Positions 1 through 8,332 of a stretch of DNA of 39,695 nt are shown one piece after another. The stretch lies in contig JAGLEB010000002.1 of the NCBI GenBank assembly GCA_023145275.1, positions 1 through 39,695 of the forward strand, read 5' to 3'. The position numbers were made by a program, and so were the translations under genes. Positions within the stretch are counted from its first letter, which is position 1, and each line of letters starts with the position of its first letter. The stretch is from Flavobacteriales bacterium. GTDB lineage: Bacteria; Bacteroidota; Bacteroidia; Flavobacteriales; JADGDT01. The notes beneath the pieces were generated by a model, which had not been told where the DNA came from, did no database searches, and saw only the letters and a list, made by a program, of their open reading frames with translations.

Positions 1-99
1 TTTGCCTTTAACCTTAACTTAGGTTCCAATTTAATAACGAGCAATAATATACTTGAAGATAAAATGTTTTTTTTTATAAATATCGCAGAATAACGCATA

Positions 100-804
100 C
101 TAAATAATTCCGATAATTTGGAATAATAGAATCCATAATATTGTAAACACACCTGCTATACCAATAGACAGAGCACTCATTGCTCCTTCTACTTTTCCGT
201 ATTCCATCGCTTTTCCTGTTCCTATAGCATGAGCGGCTGTACCAAGTGCAACACCTTTAGCTATTGGATGCGTTATATTTAATACTTTGTAGACAAAAGG
301 CACTATCAATACCGAAAACACACCAGTTATTGACACTGCAATAATAGCTATAGATTGATTTCCTTTCAACATATCGGCAACTGCGAGAGCAATTGGAGTT
401 GTAACCGATCTACCCATTATAGATTTCGTCAAAAACTCATCTAAACCAAATAATTTAGACAATAATACTACTGACAATATAGCAGATAACGAACCAAGCA
501 ATATTCCACTAATTATTGCTTTTGAGTATTTCTTAAGATATGACCAGTTTGTATAAAGTGGCACTGCCAACACAACTGTAATTGGACCTAAAAACATATG
601 AATTAAATCGCCTCCTTTCTTGTAGCTCTCATAAGGAATATCGAATGCCAAGAGAACAAGCACAAGCATAAAAACAGAAAGTAGCATTGGGTTAACCCAG
701 CTCTTACCACTTTTATCGCGTATTTTCACTCCTAACCATCCTATTGCCAATGTTAGAAACAATCCAAAAACGGGGTTTTCTAAAAACTTATCCATTTCTT
801 TCAT
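100..804 (-). CDS. lrgB: LrgB/CidB-family inner membrane protein
   Basis: Very hydrophobic protein of about 234 residues with 6-7 predicted membrane segments and the family stretch GTAAHAIGTGKA in the C-terminal third. LrgB/CidB proteins work with a small LrgA partner in holin/antiholin-like control of murein hydrolase activity, and some homologues move pyruvate or glycolate across the inner membrane. The frame stays open up to a TTG at 819, but the first ATG is at 804 and another is at 795; I chose 804. Every option overlaps the 3' end of the upstream lrgA, so the two genes are probably translationally coupled. Family call is firm; the physiological substrate is unknown. Confidence 0.88.
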   Translation of the reverse strand: MKEMDKFLENPVFGLFLTLAIGWLGVKIRDKSGKSWVNPMLLSVFMLVLVLLAFDIPYESYKKGGDLIHMFLGPITVVLAVPLYTNWSYLKKYSKAIISGILLGSLSAILSVVLLSKLFGLDEFLTKSIMGRSVTTPIALAVADMLKGNQSIAIIAVSITGVFSVLIVPFVYKVLNITHPIAKGVALGTAAHAIGTGKAMEYGKVEGAMSALSIGIAGVFTILWILLFQIIGII

Positions 805-1147
805 CTTTTCGTTTAGCAATAAACTGCACTAATAATGCCGTTACAGAAATTGTTATCACAACTGAAATCATTACTAACAATATTACCTGAAGTAAAAAAC
901 CATCGAGAATATGATAACTAGCCATAATTCCAGCAGTTGCAGGAATAAAGAAAAACATCATGTTATTAAGAAAGAAATCAGAAACCTGCTTTATCTTTTC
1001 AACTTTTATAACTTTAAGATGTAGAAGAAGAAGCATAATTAGTAATCCGATAATACTGCCAGGGAGTGGTAAATTAAAAGCATGTTCCAAAAACAGTCCT
1101 GAAAGATAGACTGCCAATATTATTGCCAATTGACCTATAATTTTCAT
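788..1147 (-). CDS. lrgA: LrgA/CidA-family holin-like protein
   Basis: A 119-residue protein with four hydrophobic segments, the PGSIIGLLIML motif near residues 29-39 and a charged C-terminal tail (KRKDERNG). Size and layout are those of LrgA/CidA, the small partner of LrgB. It is the first gene of an overlapping two-gene operon with lrgB. No TAnnTTTG box is visible in the 50 bases upstream. Whether the pair controls lysis or exports a small organic acid cannot be read from the sequence. Confidence 0.87.
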   Translation of the reverse strand: MKIIGQLAIILAVYLSGLFLEHAFNLPLPGSIIGLLIMLLLLHLKVIKVEKIKQVSDFFLNNMMFFFIPATAGIMASYHILDGFLLQVILLVMISVVITISVTALLVQFIAKRKDERNG

Positions 1148-1204
1148 CGTAATTGTTTTTTTTGACCTCTTAAATATAGAAGAATTACTTGACTTTTGGG
1201 TACA

Positions 1205-1304
1205 AAAAAAGGCAAGCTACCCACATCGCACTGCTACAACCGTTTACCCTTGCTGTGTTCCCACCCTGGGGGATTCAACAGGAGCTAGTCGTGTGGGACT
1301 TGCC
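1205..1304 (-). ncRNA. ffs: Signal recognition particle RNA, small bacterial type
   Basis: Read on the minus strand, the 5' segment GGCAAGTCCCACACG pairs with the 3' segment TGTGGGTAGCTTGCC to form the terminal helix. The apical part carries GGTGGGAACACAGCAAGGG, which matches the SRP domain IV hairpin with a GGAA loop and the asymmetric CAGCA side. The 3' end runs into seven Ts, as a terminator would. A Bacteroidota promoter lies just upstream. The RNA scaffolds Ffh for co-translational targeting to the membrane. An open frame on the opposite strand here is a by-product. Ends are accurate to a few bases. Confidence 0.85.
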
Positions 1305-1309
1305 GGGTG

Positions 1310-1340
1310 CAAATGTACAATATTTACATACTTCAGCAAG
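1310..1340 (-). promoter_or_regulatory. Bacteroidota promoter of the SRP RNA
   Basis: On the minus strand TACATTTG (1317-1310) fits the -7 consensus TAnnTTTG exactly. CTTG (1340-1337) lies 19 bases upstream and resembles the -33 TTTG. The expected transcription start is within a few bases of the predicted RNA 5' end. Confidence 0.65.
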
Positions 1341-1480
1341 TATTTTTAAATGTTTTTTAGATGTTTTTTCACATAGTAGATTTCAAGACTGAAACACAAG
1401 ACTTTAGTGATCTGTTTTTATTATTAAAGCTCGAAGGTGGGCAGATTAAAAGCCATATTTAATAGAATATAGATAGTCTA

Positions 1481-2182
1481 TTATACTGAAAGTTTAGCTA
1501 GATAATCGAAATGTTCGCCTTCTTTAATCAATTCACATTTCATACCTACACTTTTAGCTGCATCTTGCAATTTCGGAAAATCGATATATAACCAGTCGAA
1601 TTCTTCAGAACTATTATTTTTGTAATGCATCTGAAATGTCATTTCTCCGAGATACTCTCTTCCCATATCTATCCACATCCCTCCATCTTCGTCCTCAAAC
1701 ATATATGATATATCAGACGAGTCAAGTAATACCTGTCCAGATTCGTTCAAAAGCTTTTTTAGCTTACTAAGAAAATTGGGTAAATCATTCAACCTACGTG
1801 CTAATCCAATTCCATTCATCAATAAAAGTAAAGTGTCAAATTTCTCTCCTTTGAAATCTTCAATCGCAATATTTTCAACATTCTTAACACCTCTAGCTTT
1901 AGCTACTCTACAAGCTCCCTTAGATATATCAATTCCTTTTACCTCAATCCCTTTGTTTTGCAATTCTAAAGCATGACTACCCGAACCACAACCTATGTCT
2001 AAAACTTTACCTTTACATGAATCTAAAGCTAATTTTTCGAGCTCCGGCATATCTTTCCATCTCCTAAACAAATAGGGTAATGGCATTTCATCCTCTTCAG
2101 TAATATTAGATGTCGTGATAATATCTTCACTATACTTCTTGTTCCAAAAATCTATTAATGCTTCTCCTAAAATATCTTTCAT
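1481..2182 (-). CDS. Class I SAM-dependent methyltransferase
   Basis: A 233-residue cytosolic protein. Motif I, VLDIGCGSGSHALEL, sits near residues 60-74, followed by the acidic motif II segment VKGIDIS, which binds the SAM ribose. This is a Rossmann-fold methyltransferase of the Methyltransf_11/25 type. The C-terminal half is not recognisable and the substrate is unknown. It is divergent from the cysteine-cluster gene at 2258, with 75 bases between them. Confidence 0.85.
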   Translation of the reverse strand: MKDILGEALIDFWNKKYSEDIITTSNITEEDEMPLPYLFRRWKDMPELEKLALDSCKGKVLDIGCGSGSHALELQNKGIEVKGIDISKGACRVAKARGVKNVENIAIEDFKGEKFDTLLLLMNGIGLARRLNDLPNFLSKLKKLLNESGQVLLDSSDISYMFEDEDGGMWIDMGREYLGEMTFQMHYKNNSSEEFDWLYIDFPKLQDAAKSVGMKCELIKEGEHFDYLAKLSV

Positions 2183-2230
2183 AAAAAATTACGTATTACA
2201 ATTAGCCTAGTCAGTTATCTTCAAAACTAT

Positions 2231-2238
2231 TACATTTG
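2231..2238 (+). promoter_or_regulatory. TAnnTTTG -7 box upstream of the cysteine-cluster gene
   Basis: TACATTTG is an exact -7 consensus, 19 bases before the ATG at 2258. No good TTTG is seen at the -33 position, so this is a partial promoter call. Confidence 0.5.
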
Positions 2239-2257
2239 TAGAAAACAGTTACACACA

Positions 2258-2755
2258 ATGCAAGATATTCTTAAAGATCTTCCTCAACGTGCCAAAGATA
2301 AGCATAACGAAAATAAAAAATACTTTCAAAAGCTGAGAAAAAAGAAGCCTAAGCAATTAGACTTAATTATGCAGGATATACACGACGAAGTATTTGAATA
2401 TATTGATTGTCTAGCTTGTGCAAACTGCTGTAAAACTACTGGTCCACTGCTAAAAGACAAAGACATAGAACGTTTAGCAAAATTCTTGAAGATGAAATCT
2501 AATTCGTTTATTGAACAATACCTGAGAATTGACGAAGACAACGACTATGTTTTCAAAGAGATGCCCTGTGTTTTTTTAGCTGCAGATAATTATTGTTTAG
2601 TCTATGAGGCTAGACCAAAAGCATGTAGAGAATATCCTCATTTAGATAGAAAAAAGATATTTCAGATTGGAAATCTAACTGTGAGAAATACAGAAATTTG
2701 TCCGGCAGTTTTTGATGGTGTAGAAATTCTAAAAAAGAAAATACCATTGAAATAA
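2258..2755 (+). CDS. YkgJ-family cysteine cluster protein
   Basis: A 165-residue protein with the arrangement of the zinc/iron-chelating YkgJ (UPF0153) family: CLACANCCK near residues 52-60, then C-x8-C in the CVFLAADNYCLVY segment, then CREYP, and a final Cys near the end (EICPAVF). The N-terminus is lysine-rich and helical. The cysteines probably bind Zn or an Fe-S cluster. The family has no settled biochemical role. It is followed by a perfect 17-bp hairpin. Confidence 0.83.
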   Translation: MQDILKDLPQRAKDKHNENKKYFQKLRKKKPKQLDLIMQDIHDEVFEYIDCLACANCCKTTGPLLKDKDIERLAKFLKMKSNSFIEQYLRIDEDNDYVFKEMPCVFLAADNYCLVYEARPKACREYPHLDRKKIFQIGNLTVRNTEICPAVFDGVEILKKKIPLK

Positions 2756-2771
2756 TACCTTAAATCAACAA

Positions 2772-2809
2772 CTTCAATAAGGAATTAAGTAGTTAATTCC
2801 TTATTGAAG
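2772..2809. terminator. Perfect 17-bp hairpin between convergent genes
   Basis: CTTCAATAAGGAATTAA (2772-2788) is followed by loop GTAG and its exact reverse complement (2793-2809). It lies 16 bases after the cysteine-cluster gene and before the convergent manA. There is no long T tract on either side, so termination is likely but not typical. Confidence 0.6.
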
Positions 2810-2908
2810 AAATGATATCGTATCTATTAAAAAACTACATATTTTCTCATATAATATTCAAAACTTCAAAGTCGTTATGAACTGAGAACTTAATATATTA
2901 CTCTGCCA

Positions 2909-3895
2909 TTATCTAGGTAAATATACCTCCAAAAGCTTTGCTTCTTCTACAACTTCTATCTCTACTTCGTTAATTGAAGCAGGAAGCAATACTGTTTCTC
3001 CTTTTTTAATATTCAGAGAATAATTATCATATTTCAGGTTCACTTCACCCTCCATAAGCATATATATAACAAAAGAATCTAAACCATCATAAGAAATACT
3101 TTTAGCTTCATTTAGCTCAAACAAGTTTGTCTCGAAATAGGAGCATTTCTCTAGCTGGGTTCTTTCATTTTTAATAGCTGTATATTCCGTTTTATAACTA
3201 TCATAGCCATTAAAATCAAGAGCATCAAGAGCATATTCAGTATGTAATTCGCGTTCCTGACCATTATCGTCTACCCTATCCCAATCATATATCCTGTACG
3301 TTATGTCTGATGTTTGTTGAATTTCTGCTAGCATAATTCCAGCTCTAATAGCGTGCACCCTACCAACAGGAATGAAGAATACATCCCCAGCTTTAACTTT
3401 CTCTGAATTTAATATATCACCTAACTCTTTGTTTTCGAGCTTATCGAGATATAATTGTTTATCTAATGTTTGGTTAAACCCTGAAATCAACTCTGCTCCT
3501 TCTTCAGCATGTATAACATACCACATCTCAGTTTTTCCAAATGAGTTGTGGCGTACTTTTGCTAAATCATCATTAGGATGAACCTGAATAGAAAGATCAT
3601 CTTGAGCATCAATAAACTTTATCAACAGAGGAAATTCATCTTGAAACTGCTCATAAACTCTCTTACCAACAAGTTGTCCTTCATACTCATTAAGCAGCTC
3701 TTGAAGATCTTTTCCTGCTAGTTCCCCATTAGCAACTACAGAGATATCGCCCTTTACTCCACTCAACTCCCATGACTCGCCAGTTTTTTCACTTGGAATA
3801 TCTTTATTTAAAACTGATTTCAATCCATTTCCTCCCCAAATTTTCTCTTTTAAAATCGGCTGAAACTTAAACGGATAAAGCTGTACATCTTTCAT
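2909..3895 (-). CDS. manA: Class I mannose-6-phosphate isomerase
   Basis: A 328-residue cupin-fold enzyme interconverting mannose-6-phosphate and fructose-6-phosphate, feeding GDP-mannose synthesis or mannose breakdown in the cytosol. The four zinc ligands are visible: Gln104 and His106 in the IQVHPND motif, Glu123 in GKTEMWY, and His181 in GRVHAIRAG. The N-terminal WGG and GESWELS stretches are typical of the short bacterial class I enzymes (about 320 residues). It is transcribed alone, from a TAnnTTTG box just upstream. Confidence 0.92.
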   Translation of the reverse strand: MKDVQLYPFKFQPILKEKIWGGNGLKSVLNKDIPSEKTGESWELSGVKGDISVVANGELAGKDLQELLNEYEGQLVGKRVYEQFQDEFPLLIKFIDAQDDLSIQVHPNDDLAKVRHNSFGKTEMWYVIHAEEGAELISGFNQTLDKQLYLDKLENKELGDILNSEKVKAGDVFFIPVGRVHAIRAGIMLAEIQQTSDITYRIYDWDRVDDNGQERELHTEYALDALDFNGYDSYKTEYTAIKNERTQLEKCSYFETNLFELNEAKSISYDGLDSFVIYMLMEGEVNLKYDNYSLNIKKGETVLLPASINEVEIEVVEEAKLLEVYLPR

Positions 3896-3931
3896 AAGAC
3901 AACAATATTTTTTTATTTATTTTTTCAAATG

Positions 3932-3939
3932 CAAATATA
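3932..3939 (-). promoter_or_regulatory. TAnnTTTG -7 box of manA
   Basis: Minus-strand TATATTTG is an exact -7 consensus 37 bases upstream of the manA ATG. A convincing -33 box was not found. Confidence 0.5.
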
Positions 3940-4042
3940 TAATATTAAGTCCTTGAATCCTTCGTTTTCATCCGTTAAAACACAGTTTTAACAAGGTGTT
4001 TTCCGACATCTATCAATACAAAAAACAACAAGACCTCAATCC

Positions 4043-4073
4043 TTTAACGCTAAAGTAATTATATCTATATTTG
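4043..4073 (+). promoter_or_regulatory. Promoter of mnmH-selD
   Basis: TTTA (4043-4046), 19 bases, then TATATTTG (4066-4073), which matches TAnnTTTG exactly. Transcription would begin near 4078-4081. That rules out an in-frame TTG at 4071, which lies inside the -7 box, and supports the ATG at 4107 as the start of mnmH. Confidence 0.65.
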
Positions 4074-4106
4074 CATGCTCAAAAAACAGAGCTTATACAG
4101 ACTCGT

Positions 4107-5144
4107 ATGATTAAAAGAATTTCAATAAAAGAATACCTCAAAAACTTTAAAGAATTTCCAACTATAGACGTAAGGTCTCCAGGTGAATTTGAAAAAGGAC
4201 ATATTCCATCGGCTAAAAACGTTCCTCTTTTTTCAAACGAAGAGAGAGCAGTTGTTGGCACAATTTACAAGCAGGAATCTAAAGAAGCAGCAATTGAAAA
4301 AGGATACGAAATTGTAAATCCAAAATTGGACTATTACATTTCGGCTTCTCTTGAAGTTGCTCCCGATAAAAAAATTGTAGTTCATTGTTGGCGAGGAGGA
4401 ATGCGATCTGCTTCTGTAGGTCAACACCTTTTAGATAATGGATTCGAGGAAGTATACCTTATCGAAGGTGGGTATAAAGCATTCAGAGGAGCTATTACCG
4501 CTTTCTTTGAGCAAGAGTTAAAACTTATTGTTTTAGGAGGATATACTGGTAGTGGTAAAACTGAAATTCTTCTTGAAATTGCTAAAACAGAAAGTCAAGT
4601 TGTAGACCTTGAAGGGCTAGCAAATCACAAAGGATCGGCATTTGGAGGTATAGGACAAAAAGAACAACCTTCAACCGAGCACTTTCAAAATATATTATTC
4701 TTTGAGATGGACAATCTAGATATTAACAAACATATCTGGATTGAAGACGAAAGTAGTAATATTGGAAAAGCAATTCTACCCAAGAGTCTATTCAATCAGA
4801 TTAGGGAGCAAAGAGTATTTTTTATTGATATTCCTCGAAATGAAAGAGCATACTTTCTAACTCAAACTTACGGAAAACAACACAAAGATAATCTAAGAGA
4901 CTCAATATTAAGAATTCAAAAAAGATTAGGACCTCAAAATACAACATCTGCTGTAGAAGCATTAGAAAACAACGATTTAACAAGGGTAGCAGAATTGTCA
5001 TTGATATACTACGACAAAGCATACTTAAGAGGGGTTGAAGCAAGAAATCTTATTACAGAAATAAAATTAGAGAAGGTAGATGAAATTGAAAATGCTAAAA
5101 CACTTAAAGCTTTTGTCGATGATTACTACTCTAAAAACAATTAA
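4107..5144 (+). CDS. mnmH: tRNA 2-selenouridine synthase
   Basis: A 345-residue cytosolic enzyme (also called SelU or YbbB) that replaces sulfur by selenium in 2-thiouridine at the tRNA wobble position, using selenophosphate and a geranylated intermediate. An N-terminal rhodanese domain has its catalytic Cys94 in VHCWRGGMRS. A P-loop domain follows, with GGYTGSGKT at 144-152. The frame is open upstream to a TTG at 4071, but that lies inside the promoter, so the ATG at 4107 (MIKRISIKEYL) is chosen, which also matches the usual family start. selD follows after 24 bases and makes the selenophosphate. Confident call. Confidence 0.93.
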   Translation: MIKRISIKEYLKNFKEFPTIDVRSPGEFEKGHIPSAKNVPLFSNEERAVVGTIYKQESKEAAIEKGYEIVNPKLDYYISASLEVAPDKKIVVHCWRGGMRSASVGQHLLDNGFEEVYLIEGGYKAFRGAITAFFEQELKLIVLGGYTGSGKTEILLEIAKTESQVVDLEGLANHKGSAFGGIGQKEQPSTEHFQNILFFEMDNLDINKHIWIEDESSNIGKAILPKSLFNQIREQRVFFIDIPRNERAYFLTQTYGKQHKDNLRDSILRIQKRLGPQNTTSAVEALENNDLTRVAELSLIYYDKAYLRGVEARNLITEIKLEKVDEIENAKTLKAFVDDYYSKNN

Positions 5145-5168
5145 TACAAAGTACACGAATATTATATT

Positions 5169-6230
5169 ATGGAAGATGTTTTAGACGGAATAAAAGGGAT
5201 AAAAATGACTAAATATAGTCATGGTGCAGGATGTGGATGTAAGATCTCTCCAAAAGATTTAACATCAATATTAAAAACTCAGATTACACAGGTAGGAACA
5301 GATAATTTAATCGTTGGGAATGATACTCGTGATGATGCCGCTGTTTACGATATAGGAAATGGACAAGGTATAATTAGTACAACCGATTTCTTTTTACCAA
5401 TTGTTGACGACCCATTTAAATTTGGTAAAATTGCAGCTGCAAATGCTATAAGCGATATATATGCAATGGGTGGGAAACCACTTATGGCAATAGCTATTTT
5501 GGGATGGCCAGTTAACAAACTTTCAAACGAAGTTGCAAACAGTGTACTCGAAGGAGGAAGAGCTATCTGTAAAGAAGCAGGAATACCTTTAGCAGGCGGA
5601 CATAGCATTGACAATCCTGAGCCTATTTTCGGACTTGCAGTTACTGGAATTGTTGATCTAGACAAGCTTAAGAGAAACGATCAAGCTGAGTCAGGGAGTG
5701 TTTTATTCTTGACAAAGCCTCTTGGAGTAGGAATACTTGCTACAGCGCAGAAAAATGGAACTATTAAGCCCGAACATGCTGATATAGCTCCAGATTCTAT
5801 GATGAAACTTAATAATGTTGGAGACAGACTTTCTAGAATAGATGGAATAACTGCGATGACCGACGTTACAGGATTTGGACTTTTAGGTCATTTACTTGAA
5901 GTGTGTGAAGGAAGCGGATTGTCTGCAGAATTATACTCAGATAAAATTCCTGTTTTCGATCCTGTGGAAGAATACATAGATCTTGGTAATATACCTGGTG
6001 GAACGAAAAGAAACTGGGAAAGCTACGGTGATAAGGTTTCTATAATTTCAGGTGACACAAAATTACAAAATATTCTTTGTGATGCACAAACAAGTGGTGG
6101 GCTATTAATAGCTGTAAAAGAAGAAATGGTAGAAAAGGTTAAGTCAATCCTAATAGAAGAGGGTCTTTATAGCGAATCAATTGGTAAACTTAACACCTAC
6201 AATGGTGGAAAACATATTATTGTAAAATAA
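5169..6230 (+). CDS. selD: Selenide, water dikinase (selenophosphate synthetase)
   Basis: A 353-residue AIR-synthase-fold enzyme that makes selenophosphate from selenide and ATP. The N-terminal signature SHGAGCGCK carries Cys22 and Cys24 followed by Lys25, equivalent to the Cys17/Cys19/Lys20 set of the E. coli enzyme. The active-site position is Cys, not selenocysteine. Later family motifs include NDTRDDAAVY, LAGGHSID, TDVTGFGLLGH and DAQTSGGLL. The only selenium user next to it is mnmH, and no selA or selB lies in the window, so tRNA modification is the likely purpose. A second Met at residue 13 is a possible alternative start. Confidence 0.94.
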   Translation: MEDVLDGIKGIKMTKYSHGAGCGCKISPKDLTSILKTQITQVGTDNLIVGNDTRDDAAVYDIGNGQGIISTTDFFLPIVDDPFKFGKIAAANAISDIYAMGGKPLMAIAILGWPVNKLSNEVANSVLEGGRAICKEAGIPLAGGHSIDNPEPIFGLAVTGIVDLDKLKRNDQAESGSVLFLTKPLGVGILATAQKNGTIKPEHADIAPDSMMKLNNVGDRLSRIDGITAMTDVTGFGLLGHLLEVCEGSGLSAELYSDKIPVFDPVEEYIDLGNIPGGTKRNWESYGDKVSIISGDTKLQNILCDAQTSGGLLIAVKEEMVEKVKSILIEEGLYSESIGKLNTYNGGKHIIVK

Positions 6231-6236
6231 TTTTAT

Positions 6237-6276
6237 TTCACCCACATTATATCTTAATTGGTATTCTGTGGGTGAA
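6237..6276 (+). terminator. Hairpin after selD
   Basis: TTCACCCACA (6237-6246) pairs perfectly with TGTGGGTGAA (6267-6276) across a 20-base loop, starting 7 bases after the selD stop. No T tract follows, so it may act as a terminator or as a 3'-end stabiliser. Confidence 0.5.
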
Positions 6277-6338
6277 CAAATATTTCATTTACGCTTTTTC
6301 AACAGATATAAATTCTTCACAAATACCTTACCAAAACC

Positions 6339-6623
6339 ATGGCTATAAATAGATGTCCAAACTGCAATTCTAAGCAAAAGATTAGCAAAGTAATTTTTCA
6401 GAGAACAAGATCGGCATGGGCCTGTGACAACTGTGGTTCTAAAATTGAGCACGACACTACCGGTAGATATTTTAGTATCGGAATAATATCGGCGCTTGGT
6501 ATACTCGCAGTTTACCTAGACAATAATTTCATTCACAATTACTGGGCCGTTAGAATTGTATGGGTGCTAGTTTCTGTATTAATCTTTTCTCAGAATAAGC
6601 TTATCTTATCTAAAAGAGACTAA
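6339..6623 (+). CDS. Small zinc-ribbon membrane protein
   Basis: A 94-residue protein. An N-terminal zinc ribbon has CPNC (residues 6-9) and CDNC about 19 residues later. Two hydrophobic segments follow (ISALGILAVYL and IVWVLVSVLIF) with a basic tail. The spacing resembles, but is not identical to, the small CxxC-x20-CxxC family. Function is unknown. It sits between the selD hairpin and the convergent yifB, and appears to be a single-gene unit. Confidence 0.65.
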   Translation: MAINRCPNCNSKQKISKVIFQRTRSAWACDNCGSKIEHDTTGRYFSIGIISALGILAVYLDNNFIHNYWAVRIVWVLVSVLIFSQNKLILSKRD

Positions 6624-6641
6624 GATATTTTTAGATAATTA

Positions 6642-8180
6642 CTACCCCAACCAACCTTCCCTATCCAAACTTCTGTACTGAATTGCTTCGGCAAGATGAT
6701 GGTTTTCTATATTCTCAGTTCCTTCGAGGTCGGCTATTGTCCTCGAAACTTTTAAAATTCTGTCATAAGCTCTTGCTGATAATCCTAACTTCTCCATAGC
6801 TTCTTTTATAAGATTTTTTCCCGAATCAGTCAATTTACAGAATTTTGCAATCTGCTTGGGTCCCATCAAAGCATTAGAATGAATTTTATTGAACTCTCGA
6901 AATCTCTCAATCTGAATTTCTCTAGACTTTATAACTCTTGCCCTAATCTCTGAGCTTGACTCTCCCCTACGCTCTTCTGATAATTTTTCGAATGGCACTG
7001 GCGTAACTTCTATATGAATATCTATCCTGTCGAGCAATGGACCCGAAATTTTACTTAAATATCTTTGCATCTCAAATGGGCTAGATACTAAAGCTTTATC
7101 AGGATCGTTAAAATACCCACTTGGCGATGGATTCATTGAGGCCACAAGCATAAAGCTAGACGGATATGTAACTGTAAATTTAGCCCTCGAGATTGTTACT
7201 TCTCTATCTTCTAAAGGCTGTCTTAAAACTTCTAAAACATTCTTTTTAAATTCTGGCAATTCATCCAAAAATAAAACTCCATTATGCGAAAGAGATATTT
7301 CACCAGGCTGCGGATATGAACCTCCACCTACTAAGGCAACATCGGAGATAGTATGATGAGGTGACCTGAACGGTCTAATACTGAGCAATCCAACTTCCTC
7401 GTTTAATTTCCCCGCTACAGAATGAATCTTAGTTGTTTCTAAAGCTTCATGCAAACTCATGGGAGGTAATATCGACGATATTCGCTTTGCCAACATAGTC
7501 TTTCCTGAACCTGGAGGGCCCACCATAATAACATTGTGCGATCCCGAAGCAGCAATCTCAAGACAACGTTTAATATTTTCCTGTCCCTTCACTTCAAAAA
7601 AATCAAACTCGCTCTTTTCTAAGTTTTCATAAAAAAATTGCCGCGTGTCAATTTCTATAGCTTGCAACAACTCTTCTCCTTCTAAGTGTCTTATAGCTTG
7701 CATGATATTATCCACTCCGTAAACATCAATATTATTAACAACTCCAGCTTCTTTTGCATTCTTTTCGGGAACTATAATCCCTTTAAATCCTTCTTCGCGT
7801 GCTTTAATAGCAATTGGCAGACTTCCCTTTATAGGTAGCAAACTGCCATCGAGAGATAATTCGCCCATAATAATATATTCCGATAAGTTTGGAACTTTTA
7901 TCTGTGATGATGCAGCTAAAATACCAATCGCTATACCTAAATCATAAGCACTACCCTCCTTGCGCATATCGGCAGGCGCCATATTAATAGTGATTTTTTT
8001 GCGGGGCATTTTATACGAATTATTCTTTAAGGCTGCACTTATCCGATACGAACTCTCTTTAATTGCACTATCTGGCAATCCTACTAAATGATATCCTGCA
8101 CCTTTCGCTACATTTACTTCTATAGTAATTGTAGTCGATGAGACGCCAAAAACGGCACCTCCATAAACTTTCTCTAACAT
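6642..8180 (-). CDS. YifB/ComM-family Mg-chelatase-like AAA+ ATPase
   Basis: A 512-residue cytosolic protein of the usual family length. The N-terminal half is the ChlI/Lon-protease-like domain (RKEGSAYDLGIAIGILAAS). The AAA+ core has a Walker A VGPPGSGKT near residue 220 and a Walker B LFLDELPEF, and a C-terminal Mg_chelatase_C region ends in NHHLAEAIQYRSLDREGWLG. The ComM branch is a branch-migration helicase that helps integrate DNA during natural transformation, while most Bacteroidota copies are uncharacterised. It is divergent from pabB across 152 bases. Confidence 0.92.
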   Translation of the reverse strand: MLEKVYGGAVFGVSSTTITIEVNVAKGAGYHLVGLPDSAIKESSYRISAALKNNSYKMPRKKITINMAPADMRKEGSAYDLGIAIGILAASSQIKVPNLSEYIIMGELSLDGSLLPIKGSLPIAIKAREEGFKGIIVPEKNAKEAGVVNNIDVYGVDNIMQAIRHLEGEELLQAIEIDTRQFFYENLEKSEFDFFEVKGQENIKRCLEIAASGSHNVIMVGPPGSGKTMLAKRISSILPPMSLHEALETTKIHSVAGKLNEEVGLLSIRPFRSPHHTISDVALVGGGSYPQPGEISLSHNGVLFLDELPEFKKNVLEVLRQPLEDREVTISRAKFTVTYPSSFMLVASMNPSPSGYFNDPDKALVSSPFEMQRYLSKISGPLLDRIDIHIEVTPVPFEKLSEERRGESSSEIRARVIKSREIQIERFREFNKIHSNALMGPKQIAKFCKLTDSGKNLIKEAMEKLGLSARAYDRILKVSRTIADLEGTENIENHHLAEAIQYRSLDREGWLG

Positions 8181-8301
8181 AACTTTGGGTATTAGTTGCT
8201 AAACAAATAATTGTAAATAACTAATCTTCAAGTTAATACTATTTTAATTAAACTCCTAACATTAAAGAAGATAACAATTACTATTAGCCAAGTTCTTTTT
8301 G

Positions 8302-8309
8302 TAAATTTG
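8302..8309 (+). promoter_or_regulatory. TAnnTTTG -7 box of pabB-tilS
   Basis: TAAATTTG is an exact -7 consensus 23 bases before the ATG at 8333. The -33 region is AT-rich with no clear TTTG. Confidence 0.5.
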
Positions 8310-8332
8310 AAAACTATAATTTATTTCTAAGA

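Noticed and set aside
1..99. Possible gene end at the left edge
   Set aside because: AT-rich with no open frame or motif that could be supported.
1189..1392. Plus-strand open frame of 67 codons
   Set aside because: It overlaps a minus-strand SRP RNA with matching helix ends, promoter and T tract. The peptide has no recognisable features.
4071..4106. TTG start giving mnmH 12 extra residues
   Set aside because: The TTG lies inside an exact TAnnTTTG -7 box, so it would not be in the transcript. The ATG at 4107 fits the family start.
5169..5250. Possible selenocysteine in SelD
   Set aside because: The active-site codon encodes Cys (GCGCK motif); no in-frame UGA is present.
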